A stretch of DNA of 64,000 nucleotides from Baia soyae (GTDB lineage: Bacteria; Bacillota; Bacilli; Thermoactinomycetales; Thermoactinomycetaceae), in NCBI RefSeq assembly GCF_004341445.1, contig NZ_SLXV01000012.1, positions 1 to 64,000 of the forward strand. The letters run 5' to 3'. The translations under genes and the position numbers were made by a program. Below the pieces are notes generated by a model that was given only the letters and a program-made list of their open reading frames with translations, was not told the DNA's origin and searched no databases. Shown here piece by piece: positions 1 through 12,610 of this stretch (within the stretch, counting starts at the first letter, position 1; every line of letters starts with the position of its first letter).

Positions 1-2258
<2,258 letters not shown>

Positions 2259-2344
2259 ACAAATCAATCATCTCTTTCGAGATGCAACACTCTTTCTCAT
2301 TTCTGATCTAATTTTGAAGGTGTAATGCCTTTCAACTAAATAGT

Positions 2345-2461
2345 CTGGTGATGATGGCGGAGGGGATCCACTCGTTCCCATCCCGAACACGACCGTTAAG
2401 CCCTCCAGCGCCGATGGTACTTGGACCGCAGGGTCCTGGAAGAGTAGGACGTCGCCAGGCA
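2345..2461 (+). rRNA. 5S ribosomal RNA
   Basis: About 117 bases in 5S order: a 5' CTGGTGATGATGGCGG helix, the CCCATCCCGAACACG loop, the CCGATGGTACTTGG segment and a 3' end TCGCCAGGC that pairs with the 5' end. It lies about 86 bases after the 23S gene, so this is the tail of an rRNA operon transcribed rightward. No tRNA gene is seen between the 5S gene and the purine operon. Confidence 0.96.
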
Positions 2462-2515
2462 TACATAATAAAGAAAGCACTCAGCTTATAGTTGGGTGCT
2501 TTCTTTATTATGTAT
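2461..2515. terminator. rRNA operon terminator (bidirectional hairpin)
   Basis: A perfect 20-base-pair stem (2461-2480 against 2496-2515) encloses a 15-base loop immediately after the 5S gene. The right arm contains the T-rich run and the left arm the A-rich run, so it could stop transcription from either side. Confidence 0.92.
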
Positions 2516-2763
2516 AGGACGATATATACATAGGTCCTGATATAAAGAAAAGAAGTCTGAGCCACTAGGGTTGGATTGGCTTATTTCTACTTGAGCTGTG
2601 GACAGGTACATTGCTCTGGAACTTAGATCATCAAAAAATAGCTAATCAAAATGATATCAAATTTATGTTGTGAGTCTCTATAGAATGGTTCAAATAGTTA
2701 TTGGATGCTCTTTTTACCCATAAATAATCTAAATAATTAGACTTAATCAGGCTTTTTAACATT
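2516..2763. other. intergenic spacer, rRNA operon to purine operon
   Basis: About 250 AT-rich bases between the rRNA terminator and the purine operator. I see no open frame with a ribosome-binding site, no tRNA and no repeat here. Confidence 0.6.
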
Positions 2764-2807
2764 TAAACCGAACGCTTCAAATCAATATTGGATAAATGTT
2801 CGTTTTT
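2764..2807. promoter_or_regulatory. PurR operator: pair of inverted PurBoxes
   Basis: Two CGAA cores face each other, CCGAAC at 2768-2773 and GTTCG at 2798-2802, each flanked by A/T runs, with 26 bases between the cores. This fits the inverted PurBox pair bound by PurR of Bacillus upstream of purE. The first box deviates on its 3' side (GC instead of two A/T bases). The pair sits just upstream of the promoter, as expected for a PRPP-responsive repressor site. Confidence 0.7.
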
Positions 2808-2809
2808 TA

Positions 2810-2838
2810 TTGACTAACTTTTAACTCCTTGTTACACT
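2810..2838 (+). promoter_or_regulatory. sigma-A promoter of the purine operon
   Basis: -35 TTGACT (2810-2815), a 17-base spacer and -10 TACACT (2833-2838). Transcription would start near 2845, just after the PurR boxes and about 55 bases before the riboswitch aptamer. Confidence 0.7.
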
Positions 2839-2901
2839 GATAACGAATCAAGCTTATGAATCAAATGAAATATCTCAAAATGAATATAGAATAAAGTACT
2901 T

Positions 2902-2973
2902 TTCTTCATATAAGTCTGGGAATGGGCCTGGATGTCTCTACAAGGAAACCGTAAATTTCCTTTCTATGGGGAA
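2902..2973 (+). ncRNA. purine riboswitch, guanine type
   Basis: The three-helix purine aptamer is visible. P1 pairs 2902-2910 with 2965-2973. P2 is capped by a loop containing AATGGG. The invariant GTCTCTAC junction follows. P3 has AAGGAAA and TTTCCTT arms around the loop CCGTAAA. The J3/1 segment reads TTCTATG; its C at 2964 corresponds to C74 of the B. subtilis xpt aptamer, the base that selects guanine or hypoxanthine over adenine. It precedes the purine operon as in B. subtilis. Confidence 0.93.
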
Positions 2974-2996
2974 AGTCTACTTTTAGGCGGGACATG

Positions 2997-3050
2997 AGAC
3001 CGAAAATGTAGATTTTTCACATGAAAATATCTGTATTTCGGTCTTTTTTA
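2997..3050 (+). terminator. riboswitch-controlled terminator before purE
   Basis: AGACCGAAA at 2997 pairs with TTTCGGTCT ending at 3044, extended by an imperfect inner helix, and a run of T follows (3044-3049). It lies between the aptamer and purE, so it is the expression platform. Guanine binding should favour termination. Confidence 0.85.
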
Positions 3051-3076
3051 TATAAATTAGAGGGAGAGATGAATAG

Positions 3077-3565
3077 ATGAATCGCCCGAAAGTTGGAGTA
3101 ATCATGGGGAGTATGTCGGATTGGTCCACGATGCAAAAAGCATGTCAAATCCTGGACGAGTTAGAGGTACCTTATGAGAAGCAAGTCGTTTCCGCTCACC
3201 GTACCCCAGATGAGATGTTCCGGTATGCAGAAGAAGCATCGAAAAAGGGGATTTGTGTCATTATTGCAGGAGCAGGTGGAGCGGCTCATCTACCAGGTAT
3301 GGTTGCTTCTAAGACGATTCTTCCTGTGATTGGAGTTCCGATTAAAAGCTCCACTTTAAATGGGATTGATTCTCTCCTTTCCATTGTGCAGATGCCAGCG
3401 GGTGTGCCGGTAGCCACAGTTGCCATTGGAGATGCAGGAGCAAGTAATGCAGGCTTGCTGGCAGCTCAGATATTAGCTATAACGGATGAAGATTTACAGC
3501 GAAGATATCAAGAACGCCGAGAGATGATTCGCGAGCGCGTAGTAAAGGATAGTGAACTGGTATGA
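3077..3565 (+). CDS. purE: 5-(carboxyamino)imidazole ribonucleotide mutase PurE
   Basis: 162 residues, the usual length of class I PurE. It converts N5-carboxyaminoimidazole ribonucleotide to 4-carboxyaminoimidazole ribonucleotide in cytoplasmic IMP synthesis. The N-terminus [15 protein letters not shown] holds the substrate-binding GSxSD loop, followed by SAHRTP near residue 43 (active-site His) and [12 protein letters not shown] near 73, all diagnostic. GAGGGAGAG precedes the ATG. It is the first gene of the purine operon, behind the guanine riboswitch, and its stop overlaps the purK start by 4 bases. Confidence 0.97.
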   Translation: MNRPKVGVIMGSMSDWSTMQKACQILDELEVPYEKQVVSAHRTPDEMFRYAEEASKKGICVIIAGAGGAAHLPGMVASKTILPVIGVPIKSSTLNGIDSLLSIVQMPAGVPVATVAIGDAGASNAGLLAAQILAITDEDLQRRYQERREMIRERVVKDSELV

Positions 3566-4848
3566 CAATGCGATCTACACAATTAGAGAATTCCCTACTG
3601 AATAGCCTTCCAAAAAAAGAGTCCAGTTTTATTTGGAGAGAATCAAGTGACGTTTCTCCATTAGTCATGCCTGGACAGACGATCGGAGTATTAGGTGGTG
3701 GCCAGTTAGGTCGCATGATTATTCTAGAGGGACGTAGATTAGGATATCGCTTTGTTGTATTAGATCCAGCTATCGACTCTCCAGCAGGACAAGTAGCGGA
3801 TGAACAGATTGTTGGAGCATATGATTCCCCAGTGGCAATGGCACGACTTATGGAAAAATCTGATCTAGTTGTATATGAATTTGAAAATATAGATCCTGAT
3901 ATGGTTCGAATGATTGAGACTATCAAGCCCTTACCACAAGGAAGTAATCTGCTTCGTTGGACGAGACACCGAGGGCAAGAGCGGAAAGTGTTGCAAGATG
4001 CACAAATACCGACTGCTCCTTATCAGGTTGTGACCTCGAAAACAGAGTTGCTTGAAGCTATTGAGGAATTACAACTTCCGTGTGTATTGAAAGTACTTAC
4101 GGGTGGATATGATGGAAAGGGTCAATGGGTGCTTCGCACTTCGGGCGATCCGTTTCCTCCAGTGGATATAATAGAGAAGGGAATATTGGTTGAGAAATTT
4201 ATTCCTTATGTAAAAGAGATTTCGGTGATTGTAGCTCGAGGGATTTCAGGGGAGGTAGAGGTTTACCCACCCGTTATGAACATCCATCGGGATCAAATTT
4301 TACACATGACGATTTCTCCAGCTCCTATTAAAGAGGGGATTCGTACGAGGGCGGAACAAATTGCGTATCATTTGGCTAGCCAACTTCGATTTGTGGGGGT
4401 GCTTGCTATTGAGATGTTTGTGCTGGCAGATGGAACTATTTTGGTAAATGAATTAGCGCCTAGGCCACACAATTCAGGGCATATCACGATGGATACCACG
4501 ACCCCTTGCCAGTTTGAGCAGTTCGTACGTGCGGTAACAGGACTTCCACTTCGTAAATCGATTCGAAAAAATACTGGAATTATGGTAAATCTATTAGGAG
4601 AACATCAAGAGGCCTTTTTTGAGCAATTGGCGAAGTTACCTTCATGTGCAAAGGTGCATTGGTATGGGAAAAGCGTTGCCAAAGAGGGAAGAAAGATGGG
4701 ACATATTAATTTTGTTAGGGATTCGTTACAAGATTTGTTAGAGTTGATTAATGAGCTGCCTATTTGGAAGCCACTAAGCCAACAAGAGTGGGAAGCCATT
4801 TTTGCCATTGCTAACAATCAGATGGAAGGTAGGAGATTGCATGATTGA
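3562..4848 (+). CDS. purK: 5-(carboxyamino)imidazole ribonucleotide synthase PurK
   Basis: ATP-grasp enzyme that makes N5-carboxyaminoimidazole ribonucleotide from AIR, bicarbonate and ATP, supplying PurE. The family start is seen as [13 protein letters not shown] near residues 41-53, the ATP-grasp core as [16 protein letters not shown] near 175, and the metal-binding end as [12 protein letters not shown]. The frame gives 428 residues, about 35 more than usual at the N-terminus. The ATG at 3562 overlaps the purE stop (ATGA). An internal ATG at 3667 would give 393 residues starting just before the Rossmann-like motif, but it lacks a clear ribosome-binding site, so the true start is uncertain. 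Confidence 0.95.
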   Translation: MTMRSTQLENSLLNSLPKKESSFIWRESSDVSPLVMPGQTIGVLGGGQLGRMIILEGRRLGYRFVVLDPAIDSPAGQVADEQIVGAYDSPVAMARLMEKSDLVVYEFENIDPDMVRMIETIKPLPQGSNLLRWTRHRGQERKVLQDAQIPTAPYQVVTSKTELLEAIEELQLPCVLKVLTGGYDGKGQWVLRTSGDPFPPVDIIEKGILVEKFIPYVKEISVIVARGISGEVEVYPPVMNIHRDQILHMTISPAPIKEGIRTRAEQIAYHLASQLRFVGVLAIEMFVLADGTILVNELAPRPHNSGHITMDTTTPCQFEQFVRAVTGLPLRKSIRKNTGIMVNLLGEHQEAFFEQLAKLPSCAKVHWYGKSVAKEGRKMGHINFVRDSLQDLLELINELPIWKPLSQQEWEAIFAIANNQMEGRRLHD

Positions 4849-6139
4849 ACGTTATAGTCGTCCAGAGATGACTGCGATTTGGACAGAAGAGAATAAGTTT
4901 CGTGCTTGGCTAGAAGTAGAAATCCTTGCTTGTGAAGCATGGGTTGAGTTGGGGCATATCCCTAAGGAAGATGTTTTGCTGATTCGCAAAAATGCGAAGG
5001 TGAACGTAGAGAGAATTGCTGAGATTGAACTAGAAACGCGTCATGATGTCGTTGCGTTTACTCGTGCTGTTTCGGAGACGCTTGGTCCAGAATCAAAGTG
5101 GGTACATTATGGACTTACTTCTACTGATGTTGTGGATACAGCGTTATCGTACTTGCTCCATCAAGCAAATGCCATTTTACTTGCGGATGTGGATCGGTTC
5201 ATAGATGTTTTGAAAGAGAAAGCACTCGAGCATAAATATACCGTGATGATGGGACGTACCCATGGTGTGCATGCAGAACCGACCACGTTTGGGCTGAAAA
5301 TGGCGCTATGGTATGCGGAGATGAAGCGGAATCGGGAACGATTGGTACAAGCGATTGAATCGGTACGTGTAGGGAAGATGTCTGGAGCAGTCGGAACGTA
5401 TGCCAATATTGATCCGTTTGTAGAAGAGTATGTATGTGAGAAGTTAGGCTTGCAGGCAGCGGAAATCTCCACACAAACTTTGCAACGCGACCGACATGCT
5501 CACTATCTATCGACTTTGGCCTTGATTGCGACCTCTTTGGATAAGTTTGCAACGGAGATTCGGGGTCTGCAGAAGAGTGAGACGCGTGAGGTAGAAGAAG
5601 CGTTTAAAAAAGGGCAGAAGGGATCCTCTGCGATGCCTCATAAACGTAATCCGATTGGCTGTGAAAATGTTAGCGGCCTAGCACGTGTGATTCGTGGGCA
5701 TATGGTTTCTGCGTATGAAAATGTTCCTCTGTGGCATGAGCGAGATATTTCTCACTCTTCGGTAGAACGTGTTATTTTACCGGATGCAACGATTTTGCTT
5801 GACTATCTGCTAAATCGTTTTGCTCGCATTGTAAAGGAGCTAACCGTTTTCCCTGAAAATATGAAGCGGAATATGGATCGGACTTTTGGATTGATTTACT
5901 CGCAACGTGTGCTTCTGACTCTGATTAATAAGGGCTTGAAACGTGAAGAGGCGTATGATCGTGTGCAAAGATTGGCGATGCAAGCATGGGAGGAACAGAC
6001 GCCATTTCGCCCACTTGTAGAGAAGGATGAGCTGATTCGTGAGACTCTTACTGAAGAAGAGATAGCGGATTGCTTTGATTATCAGTTCCATTTGGCGCAG
6101 GTGGATACGATTTTTAAGCGGGTAGGTTTGGGATTGTAG
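4841..6139 (+). CDS. purB: adenylosuccinate lyase PurB
   Basis: 432 residues from the ATG at 4841, preceded by AGGTAGGAG. The frame is open further upstream, but homologues begin at [10 protein letters not shown]. It cleaves SAICAR to AICAR and adenylosuccinate to AMP, releasing fumarate. Seen: [21 protein letters not shown], the TxGRTHG-type segment [12 protein letters not shown] and the superfamily signature [11 protein letters not shown] with the flexible catalytic loop. It overlaps purK by 8 bases. Confidence 0.97.
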   Translation: MIERYSRPEMTAIWTEENKFRAWLEVEILACEAWVELGHIPKEDVLLIRKNAKVNVERIAEIELETRHDVVAFTRAVSETLGPESKWVHYGLTSTDVVDTALSYLLHQANAILLADVDRFIDVLKEKALEHKYTVMMGRTHGVHAEPTTFGLKMALWYAEMKRNRERLVQAIESVRVGKMSGAVGTYANIDPFVEEYVCEKLGLQAAEISTQTLQRDRHAHYLSTLALIATSLDKFATEIRGLQKSETREVEEAFKKGQKGSSAMPHKRNPIGCENVSGLARVIRGHMVSAYENVPLWHERDISHSSVERVILPDATILLDYLLNRFARIVKELTVFPENMKRNMDRTFGLIYSQRVLLTLINKGLKREEAYDRVQRLAMQAWEEQTPFRPLVEKDELIRETLTEEEIADCFDYQFHLAQVDTIFKRVGLGL

Positions 6140-6155
6140 AATAACCAGCTATTGG

Positions 6156-6185
6156 GTGATCGAGGACTGGAGTCAGTTCGATCAC
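6156..6185 (+). other. hairpin in the purB-purC gap
   Basis: GTGATCGA (6156-6163) pairs perfectly with TCGATCAC (6178-6185), and a short inner helix is possible. No T run follows, so it is not a standard intrinsic terminator. It sits in the 122-base gap between purB and purC, an otherwise tightly packed part of the operon. It could be a processing or stability element. Confidence 0.4.
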
Positions 6186-6261
6186 TGCTCAAAAGAGCCT
6201 TAGGAGTGAGAAGGATTTTAACAGTGATGGCCTGGGGTGAGTAGAGATAGGGGGAGCTTGC

Positions 6262-6981
6262 ATGAACACAGATAGTGTGCTGTATGAGGGAAAGGCCAAA
6301 CAACTATTTCCTACTGATGATCCACAAGTTCTTCGGGTTGTATATAAGGATTCTGCGACTGCTTTTAATGGGGAGAAAAAAGCGGAGTTAGGCGGAAAAG
6401 GGACTTTAAACAACCAAATTAGTAAGCTGTTTTTTCAGTTGCTTACCGAACATGGTGTGGAGCATCATTTTATTAAAACGATCTCGGACTATGAGCAATT
6501 GGTAAAAAAGGTGTCTATTATTCCATTAGAAGTAGTGGTTCGCAATATAGCGGCTGGATCGCTGGTTAAACGAGTAGGGTTACCAGAAGGTACCCAGCTG
6601 AGCCATCCAGTGGTGGAATTTTATTATAAGAATGATGATTTAGGGGATCCACTCATGAATCATGATCACATTGCGATGTTGGAACTGGCCACTCCGGATC
6701 AGGTCGGTCATATGAGGCAGATCTCTCTTCAAGTAAATGATATTTTACAGTTATATCTAGAACAAAAGGGTCTTATGTTGGTTGATTTTAAATTAGAGTT
6801 TGGAGTCGATCTGTCTGGAAGATTGTTGCTAGCAGATGAAATATCTCCTGATACGTGCCGCTTTTGGGATAACACAACAGGGAAAAAGTTAGATAAAGAT
6901 CGATTTCGCCAAGATCTAGGGAATGTTTTGGAAGCATATCAAGAAATCTATCAACGACTAGGGGGCGCTTCACATGCTTAA
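6262..6981 (+). CDS. purC: SAICAR synthetase PurC
   Basis: 239 residues, a normal length. It joins CAIR and aspartate with ATP to give SAICAR. Diagnostic pieces are the start LYEGKAKQLF, YKDSATAFNGEKK near residue 30, EVVVRNIAAGSLVKR near 90 and LADEISPDTCRFWD near 190. AGGGGGAG precedes the ATG. Its 3' end overlaps purS by 8 bases. Confidence 0.97.
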   Translation: MNTDSVLYEGKAKQLFPTDDPQVLRVVYKDSATAFNGEKKAELGGKGTLNNQISKLFFQLLTEHGVEHHFIKTISDYEQLVKKVSIIPLEVVVRNIAAGSLVKRVGLPEGTQLSHPVVEFYYKNDDLGDPLMNHDHIAMLELATPDQVGHMRQISLQVNDILQLYLEQKGLMLVDFKLEFGVDLSGRLLLADEISPDTCRFWDNTTGKKLDKDRFRQDLGNVLEAYQEIYQRLGGASHA

Positions 6982-7261
6982 AGCGATCATTTTTATTACG
7001 CTAAAAGAGAGTGTACTCGATCCACAAGGTGTGGCTGTAAAGAATTCGTTGCACACGATGGGCTATCAAACAGTGGCAGATGTGAGGATTGGCAAAAGGC
7101 TTGAGGTTGTGCTTAATACGATGGATCGGCAAAAAGCAGATGAAGAGATTCGAATTATGTGTGAAAAGTTACTTTCGAACCCTGTGATAGAGAATTTTAC
7201 GTTTGAAATCGAGGAGGTAGATGAAAGTGCGATTTGCAGTTCCAATCTTTCCGGGGTCTAA
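6974..7261 (+). CDS. purS: phosphoribosylformylglycinamidine synthase subunit PurS
   Basis: Small subunit of the three-part FGAM synthase (PurS, PurQ, PurL) that bridges the other two. The start [19 protein letters not shown] and the segment [12 protein letters not shown] are typical. At 95 residues it is about ten longer than usual: after the family end FTFEIEEV the frame runs on as [12 protein letters not shown] and overlaps purQ by 41 bases. The tail is probably a neutral read-on caused by loss of the usual stop codon. Confidence 0.94.
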   Translation: MLKAIIFITLKESVLDPQGVAVKNSLHTMGYQTVADVRIGKRLEVVLNTMDRQKADEEIRIMCEKLLSNPVIENFTFEIEEVDESAICSSNLSGV

Positions 7262-7910
7262 TTGTGACTGGGATTGTATCCATGGTGTGGAAGATGTGTT
7301 AGGGGAAGAAGTGAAACCTGTATGGCATCAAACTTCGGATTTGGATGGATTTGATGCAGTGATTCTGCCAGGTGGCTTCTCTTACGGTGATTATCTGCGT
7401 GCGGGTGCGTTGGCTCGCTATTCTCCTGTCATGGAGTCGGTTGTGAATGCTGCAAATGAAGGAAAACTTGTAATCGGAATATGTAATGGATTCCAAATTT
7501 TGCAAGAAACAGGACTCCTTCCAGGGGCCTTGATGCAGAATAATCATCTACAGTTTCGTTGTAATTTTACTACGTTGCGTGTAGAAAATAATCAAACTCC
7601 TTTTACCAATCAATATAAGCTTGGAGAAACAATTGAAATTCCGATTGCTCATGGGCAAGGTAATTTCACCTGTGATCCGAATACTCTTATGGAATTACAA
7701 GCAAATAACCAGATACTCTTTCGATATGCAGGAACAAATCCAAATGGCTCTCTCGATCAAATCGCTGGTATTACGAATCGAAACGGGAATGTGTTAGGAA
7801 TGATGCCTCATCCTGAACGAGCGATTGTGGATTGGATGGGGTCGGCCGATGGAACTAGACTATTTACATCAATGTTACAAGCATGGAAGGAGAATCAAGG
7901 TGCTGCATGA
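7221..7910 (+). CDS. purQ: phosphoribosylformylglycinamidine synthase subunit PurQ
   Basis: 229-residue class I glutamine amidotransferase that feeds ammonia to PurL. It begins [17 protein letters not shown]. The nucleophile is the Cys in [10 protein letters not shown] near residue 90, and the His/Glu of the triad are in MMPHPERA near 195. GAGGAGG precedes the ATG. It is embedded between purS (41-base overlap) and purL (11-base overlap), so translation is likely coupled across all three subunits. Confidence 0.97.
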   Translation: MKVRFAVPIFPGSNCDWDCIHGVEDVLGEEVKPVWHQTSDLDGFDAVILPGGFSYGDYLRAGALARYSPVMESVVNAANEGKLVIGICNGFQILQETGLLPGALMQNNHLQFRCNFTTLRVENNQTPFTNQYKLGETIEIPIAHGQGNFTCDPNTLMELQANNQILFRYAGTNPNGSLDQIAGITNRNGNVLGMMPHPERAIVDWMGSADGTRLFTSMLQAWKENQGAA

Positions 7911-10191
7911 ATCTACTCAAACCGTTGCGCAAGCTGTGAAGACGATAGCGAATGAGCCTACTCCAGAAAATATTCGAGATCAAGAGTTGTATCGCAATAT
8001 GGGGGTTTTGCCTGAGGAGTATGACCAAATCTGTGGACACTTAGGTCGTCTGCCTAGCTGGACCGAAGTAGGAATTTACTCAGTTATGTGGTCTGAACAT
8101 TGTAGCTATAAGAACTCTAAACCATTGCTTCGCAAGTTTCCAACGTCAGGACCAAGGGTTTTGCAAGGTCCGGGAGAAGGAGCAGGCGTAATTGACATCG
8201 GGGATAATCAGGCGGTTGTGTTTAAGATCGAAAGCCACAACCATCCGACTGCTGTTGAGCCATTTCAAGGGGCGGCCACAGGTGTGGGTGGGATTATCCG
8301 TGATGTGTTTTCCATGGGTGCTCGTCCAGTTGCGTTGCTTAATTCCTTACGGTTTGGTGAGCTTGAGTCACCACATGTACGATATTTGTTTGATCATGCA
8401 GTGGCTGGGATTGCTCATTATGGCAATTGTATTGGAATCCCAACGGTGGGTGGAGAAGTTGTCTTTGATCCTTCTTATGAGGGGAATCCACTGGTCAATG
8501 CGATGTGTGTCGGAGTACTAGAACATCATGAGCTACAAAAAGGGATCGCAACAGGTGTAGGGAATCCTATTATTTATGTAGGAGCTAGCACAGGGCGCGA
8601 TGGGATTCATGGTGCTACGTTTGCCTCTGAAGAGTTAAATGAGGAATCAGAGGAGAAGCGTTCTGCGGTTCAAGTGGGTGATCCGTTTGTAGAGAAATTG
8701 CTTCTCGAAGCTTGTATTGAAATGGTAAAGAAAGAAATGCTTTTGGGTATTCAAGATATGGGAGCGGCAGGACTTACCTGTTCAAGTGCGGAGATGGCTG
8801 CAAAAGGTGGAGTGGGGCTAGAGATGAATCTAGACTTAGTTCCACAGCGTGAATCTGGAATGACCCCGTATGAGATCATGCTCTCTGAATCCCAAGAACG
8901 GATGCTACTTGTGGTCGAAACAGGTAGAGAACACGAGGTAAAAGAAGTTTGTGATCGTTGGGGTTTGCAATCTGCTGTTGTTGGACGGGTGACGGAAGGA
9001 AATCGTTATCAAATTTTGCATCAAGGTGATTTGATTACGGATATTCCGGTTAACACGTTGGTAGACGATGCACCTATTTATGAAAGAGAGGCCAGAGAGC
9101 CTGCTTATTATACAGAATTTGAAAAAGTGGATGCATATGACCAAGTGAAAGAAGTGGATCCACAAGCGGCTTTTTATAAGGTTTTAGGCTCAAGTAATGT
9201 GGCAAGTAAACGTTATGTTTATCAACAATATGACCATATGGTACGTACGAGTACGGCAGTTCGCCCTGGATCTGACGCGGCAGTTGTGGTGATACGTGGG
9301 ACCGAAAAGGCATTAGCAATGTCAACGGATGGAAACGGTCGCTATGTTTATCTAGACCCAGAGCAAGGTGGCCGAATTGCGGTGGCTGAGTCGGCACGAA
9401 ATGTGGTTTGTTCCGGTGCTGAACCGCTTGGCGTAACGGATTGTTTAAACTTTGGTAGTCCAGAAAAGCCAGAGGTCTACTGGCAGTTATCAAAAGCGAT
9501 TGATGGAATGAGTGAGGCGTGTCATGCCTTGTCCACACCGGTTATTGGAGGAAATGTGAGCCTTTATAATGAAACAAACGGGCAATCGATTTTCCCGACA
9601 CCGGTTATTGGTATGGTTGGGTTGATTGAGAAGAGAGAGCATATTACGACGCAAGCATTCCAGCAAGCAGGCGACTCGGTATTGTTGTTAGGGGATACGA
9701 AGGTTGAATTGGGTGGAAGTGAGTTGCAACATCTTATGACAGGTAGCATTAGTGGACGCCCACCCGTACTCGATTGTAAAGCGGAACAAACTCTTCAAGC
9801 GGCATTATTAGATGCGATCCGCCAAGGGATGATTCAATCTGCCCATGATTTGGCGGAAGGTGGACTTGCTCTAGCGGTTGCTGAATCGGCAATGAGCGGA
9901 AAATGTGGCGTTCGGATTGATTGGAAAAATGAATTGCCTACGATCGCCGCGCTTTATAGTGAGACACAATCACGTGTCATGGTGAGTGTGCGTTCAGAAG
10001 ATCGAGCAGAGATGATTGCATTTTTCCAAGAGAGAGGTGTTCCGGTGCACGAAGTTGGAGTGGTTACGGAAGAGCCAACTATCGCGATCTCTTATAATGG
10101 ACAAGTGGTTGTTCATGATTCGCTTGCTTCGATTACGCAACTCTACGAGGAGGCGATCCTATGCAAGATGAAAGCATCTTCGATGAACTAA
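7900..10191 (+). CDS. purL: phosphoribosylformylglycinamidine synthase subunit PurL
   Basis: Large synthetase subunit of small-type FGAM synthase. The start chosen is GTG at 7900, because AAGGAG lies 7 bases upstream; this gives 763 residues, near the family length. The open frame extends upstream to 7825, but that part lies within purQ. Seen: [14 protein letters not shown] near residue 70, the catalytic His in [20 protein letters not shown] and [13 protein letters not shown], followed by a second AIRS-like half with [13 protein letters not shown]. It overlaps purQ by 11 bases and purF by 31. Confidence 0.96.
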   Translation: MLHESTQTVAQAVKTIANEPTPENIRDQELYRNMGVLPEEYDQICGHLGRLPSWTEVGIYSVMWSEHCSYKNSKPLLRKFPTSGPRVLQGPGEGAGVIDIGDNQAVVFKIESHNHPTAVEPFQGAATGVGGIIRDVFSMGARPVALLNSLRFGELESPHVRYLFDHAVAGIAHYGNCIGIPTVGGEVVFDPSYEGNPLVNAMCVGVLEHHELQKGIATGVGNPIIYVGASTGRDGIHGATFASEELNEESEEKRSAVQVGDPFVEKLLLEACIEMVKKEMLLGIQDMGAAGLTCSSAEMAAKGGVGLEMNLDLVPQRESGMTPYEIMLSESQERMLLVVETGREHEVKEVCDRWGLQSAVVGRVTEGNRYQILHQGDLITDIPVNTLVDDAPIYEREAREPAYYTEFEKVDAYDQVKEVDPQAAFYKVLGSSNVASKRYVYQQYDHMVRTSTAVRPGSDAAVVVIRGTEKALAMSTDGNGRYVYLDPEQGGRIAVAESARNVVCSGAEPLGVTDCLNFGSPEKPEVYWQLSKAIDGMSEACHALSTPVIGGNVSLYNETNGQSIFPTPVIGMVGLIEKREHITTQAFQQAGDSVLLLGDTKVELGGSELQHLMTGSISGRPPVLDCKAEQTLQAALLDAIRQGMIQSAHDLAEGGLALAVAESAMSGKCGVRIDWKNELPTIAALYSETQSRVMVSVRSEDRAEMIAFFQERGVPVHEVGVVTEEPTIAISYNGQVVVHDSLASITQLYEEAILCKMKASSMN

Positions 10192-11576
10192 ATGAAGAAT
10201 GTGGCGTGTTTGGCATTGTAGGTCATCCGACTGCAGCTGCTCTCACTTATTACGGATTACACGCTTTGCAACATCGTGGACAAGAGAGTGCAGGTATTGT
10301 AAGCACCAATGGCGATCGTTTTCACATCCACCGCGATATGGGACTTGTAACCGAAGTGTTTTCTACTGAGACGATTGAGCGATGCAAAGGAACGGTCGCT
10401 ATTGGTCATGTTCGTTATTCCACAACGGGTGCAAGTGAGTTAGCGAATGTTCAGCCTCTTGTTTTTACGTTCGCTAGAGGAGAAATTGCCATTGCTACGA
10501 ATGGAAACTTAGTGAATGGGGACCGGTTGCGGGCAGAGCTAGAGGCGGAGGGGGCGATTTTTCAGTCAACTACGGATACAGAAGTGATTGCTCATTTAAT
10601 CGCTCGCTCTCGGGAGGAAACGATTGAGTGTGCGGTAAAAGAAGCACTAAATCGTCTAGTGGGTGCCTATGCACTTCTCATCCTAACCAATGAGCAGTTA
10701 CTCGTTTGCCAAGATCCACATAGTCTTCGTCCGTTATCCATGGGAATGGTGGAAGGAGCGTATGTTTTCTCTTCCGAGACGTGTGCATTTGATATTACTG
10801 GGGCGGAATACATTCGTGAGATAGAGCCTGGAGAGATGGTGATTCTCGATGATAGAGGGATTCGCTCGGAACGATTTGCTCCGCCGGCTCCACGTTCGCT
10901 CTGTTCGTTTGAGTATATCTATTTTGCTAGGCCGGATAGTGATATCGGAGGCATCAATGTTCACAGTGCTCGAAAGCGGATGGGGGTCCAGATGGCATTG
11001 GAAGCTCCTGTGGAAGCAGATGTGGTAACGGGTGTACCTGACTCGAGTATTTCGGCGGCGATTGGATTTGCGGAGGCGACTGGGATCTCATACGAATTGG
11101 GATTAATTAAAAATCGCTATGTAGGACGAACATTCATTCAGCCTAGTCAGATGATGCGAGAACGCGGTGTAAAGATGAAATTGAGCGCTGTTCGCAAAGT
11201 CGTAGAAGGAAAGCGAGTTGTCATGGTGGATGACTCGATTGTGCGAGGGACGACGAGCAGGCGAATCGTTCAGCTCATTCGTGATGCAGGTGCGACCGAA
11301 GTTCATGTACGTATTAGCTCTCCACCTGTGAAAAATCCTTGTTTCTATGGAATTGATACTGCCGATCGGGAGCAATTGATCGCAGCTACTCATTCGCTGG
11401 AAGAGATTCGCCGGGCCATTGGAGCGGATAGCTTAGCATTTTTAAGCCCGGAAGGGATGCTACGAGGGATTGGACGAGAGAGTCAGGAAAAGAATTGTGG
11501 GCATTGTTTAGCTTGTTTTAACGGCGATTATCCAACTGTCATCGAACAGGAACTAGTAGGGGAGGGGCAACGATGA
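10161..11576 (+). CDS. purF: amidophosphoribosyltransferase PurF
   Basis: 471 residues; commits PRPP and glutamine to purine synthesis. It is of the Bacillus type: a short propeptide precedes Cys14 ([12 protein letters not shown]), which would become the N-terminal nucleophile. The PRPP loop is [16 protein letters not shown] near residue 355. The C-terminal [10 protein letters not shown] segment supplies ligands typical of the [4Fe-4S] PurF class, whose oxygen-labile cluster affects enzyme stability. GAGGAGG precedes the ATG. The stop overlaps purM (ATGA). Confidence 0.97.
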   Translation: MQDESIFDELNEECGVFGIVGHPTAAALTYYGLHALQHRGQESAGIVSTNGDRFHIHRDMGLVTEVFSTETIERCKGTVAIGHVRYSTTGASELANVQPLVFTFARGEIAIATNGNLVNGDRLRAELEAEGAIFQSTTDTEVIAHLIARSREETIECAVKEALNRLVGAYALLILTNEQLLVCQDPHSLRPLSMGMVEGAYVFSSETCAFDITGAEYIREIEPGEMVILDDRGIRSERFAPPAPRSLCSFEYIYFARPDSDIGGINVHSARKRMGVQMALEAPVEADVVTGVPDSSISAAIGFAEATGISYELGLIKNRYVGRTFIQPSQMMRERGVKMKLSAVRKVVEGKRVVMVDDSIVRGTTSRRIVQLIRDAGATEVHVRISSPPVKNPCFYGIDTADREQLIAATHSLEEIRRAIGADSLAFLSPEGMLRGIGRESQEKNCGHCLACFNGDYPTVIEQELVGEGQR

Positions 11577-12610
11577 GTGAATCCTATCGTGCGGCAGGAG
11601 TCGATATTGATGCAGGAAATGAAGCAGTAGAGAGAATGAAAGCGCACGTAAACCGAACGACCCGCCCAGGAGTGATGGGTGGATTGGGCGGATTTGGGGG
11701 CCTGTTTGCTCTAGGTGCTTATGAAGAGCCGATACTAGTTTCTGCTACAGATGGGGTAGGAACGAAGTTGAAAGTGGCTTTTATGCTGGATCGGCATGAC
11801 ACCATTGGTATAGATTGTGTCGCTATGTGTGTGAATGATTTAGTCGTTCAAGGAGCAGAGCCGCTGTTTTTCCTCGATTATCTCGCTACTGGGAAGCTCC
11901 GACCTGAGCAGGCGGAAGCTGTCGTAAAAGGGATTGCGGACGGATGTGTTCAGGCTGGTTGTGCCCTGATTGGCGGTGAAACGGCTGAGATGCCAGGGAT
12001 GTATGCATCGGGTGAATACGATGTAGCGGGCTTCTGTGTAGGGGCTGTAGAGAAAAAGAATCTTCTACCGAGTTCAGATATTCAAGCGGGGGATGTTCTC
12101 GTTGGATTAGCGAGTAATGGACTGCATAGCAACGGATACTCACTAGCGAGAAAAGTTCTCTTAACAGATCGCTCCTTTGATTGGTCGGAAAGCGTACCGG
12201 GATCATCGCAAAACGTAGCAGAAGCGATGTTGGCTCCAACTCGGATCTATGTGAAATCAGTTCTTTCTCTGATTGAGAAGTTTTCGATAAAAGGTGCGGC
12301 GCATATTACCGGTGGTGGAATTGTTGAGAATGTACCACGGATGTTGCCGGAAGGTCTGCAAGCTGTGATTGATCGTGATTCATGGCAGGTTCCTGCTATT
12401 TTTCAGTGGATTCAGCAGGTAGGAAATATTAGTCAATCGGATATGGATCGCACGTTTAATAATGGGATTGGGATGGTGCTTTGTGTCCCGAGCAAGGAAG
12501 CGGACTCTATTATGCAAAAAGCAGTTGAGCTTGGAGAAACTCCTTTTTTGATTGGTAGGGTAGAAGAGGGGATGGATTCTCTGCGCTTTGAAGATGGAGG
12601 GTGCCGATGA
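11573..12610 (+). CDS. purM: phosphoribosylformylglycinamidine cyclo-ligase (AIR synthetase) PurM
   Basis: 345 residues, the normal length. It closes the imidazole ring of FGAM using ATP. The start [18 protein letters not shown] is typical, with [14 protein letters not shown] near residue 60, [19 protein letters not shown] near 85, [12 protein letters not shown] near 137 and [13 protein letters not shown] near 245. It is coupled to purF by a 4-base ATGA overlap and to purN by another. Confidence 0.97.
   Translation: MSESYRAAGVDIDAGNEAVERMKAHVNRTTRPGVMGGLGGFGGLFALGAYEEPILVSATDGVGTKLKVAFMLDRHDTIGIDCVAMCVNDLVVQGAEPLFFLDYLATGKLRPEQAEAVVKGIADGCVQAGCALIGGETAEMPGMYASGEYDVAGFCVGAVEKKNLLPSSDIQAGDVLVGLASNGLHSNGYSLARKVLLTDRSFDWSESVPGSSQNVAEAMLAPTRIYVKSVLSLIEKFSIKGAAHITGGGIVENVPRMLPEGLQAVIDRDSWQVPAIFQWIQQVGNISQSDMDRTFNNGIGMVLCVPSKEADSIMQKAVELGETPFLIGRVEEGMDSLRFEDGGCR

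Noticed and set aside
3477-3926. 149-codon minus-strand frame across the purE-purK junction
   Set aside because: It is antisense to two well-identified enzymes, has no start signals and has Ser/Ile-rich shadow composition.
8192-9538. Frames of 86-154 codons overlapping purL in other frames
   Set aside because: They are shadows of the 763-residue PurL, which matches its family along its full length.
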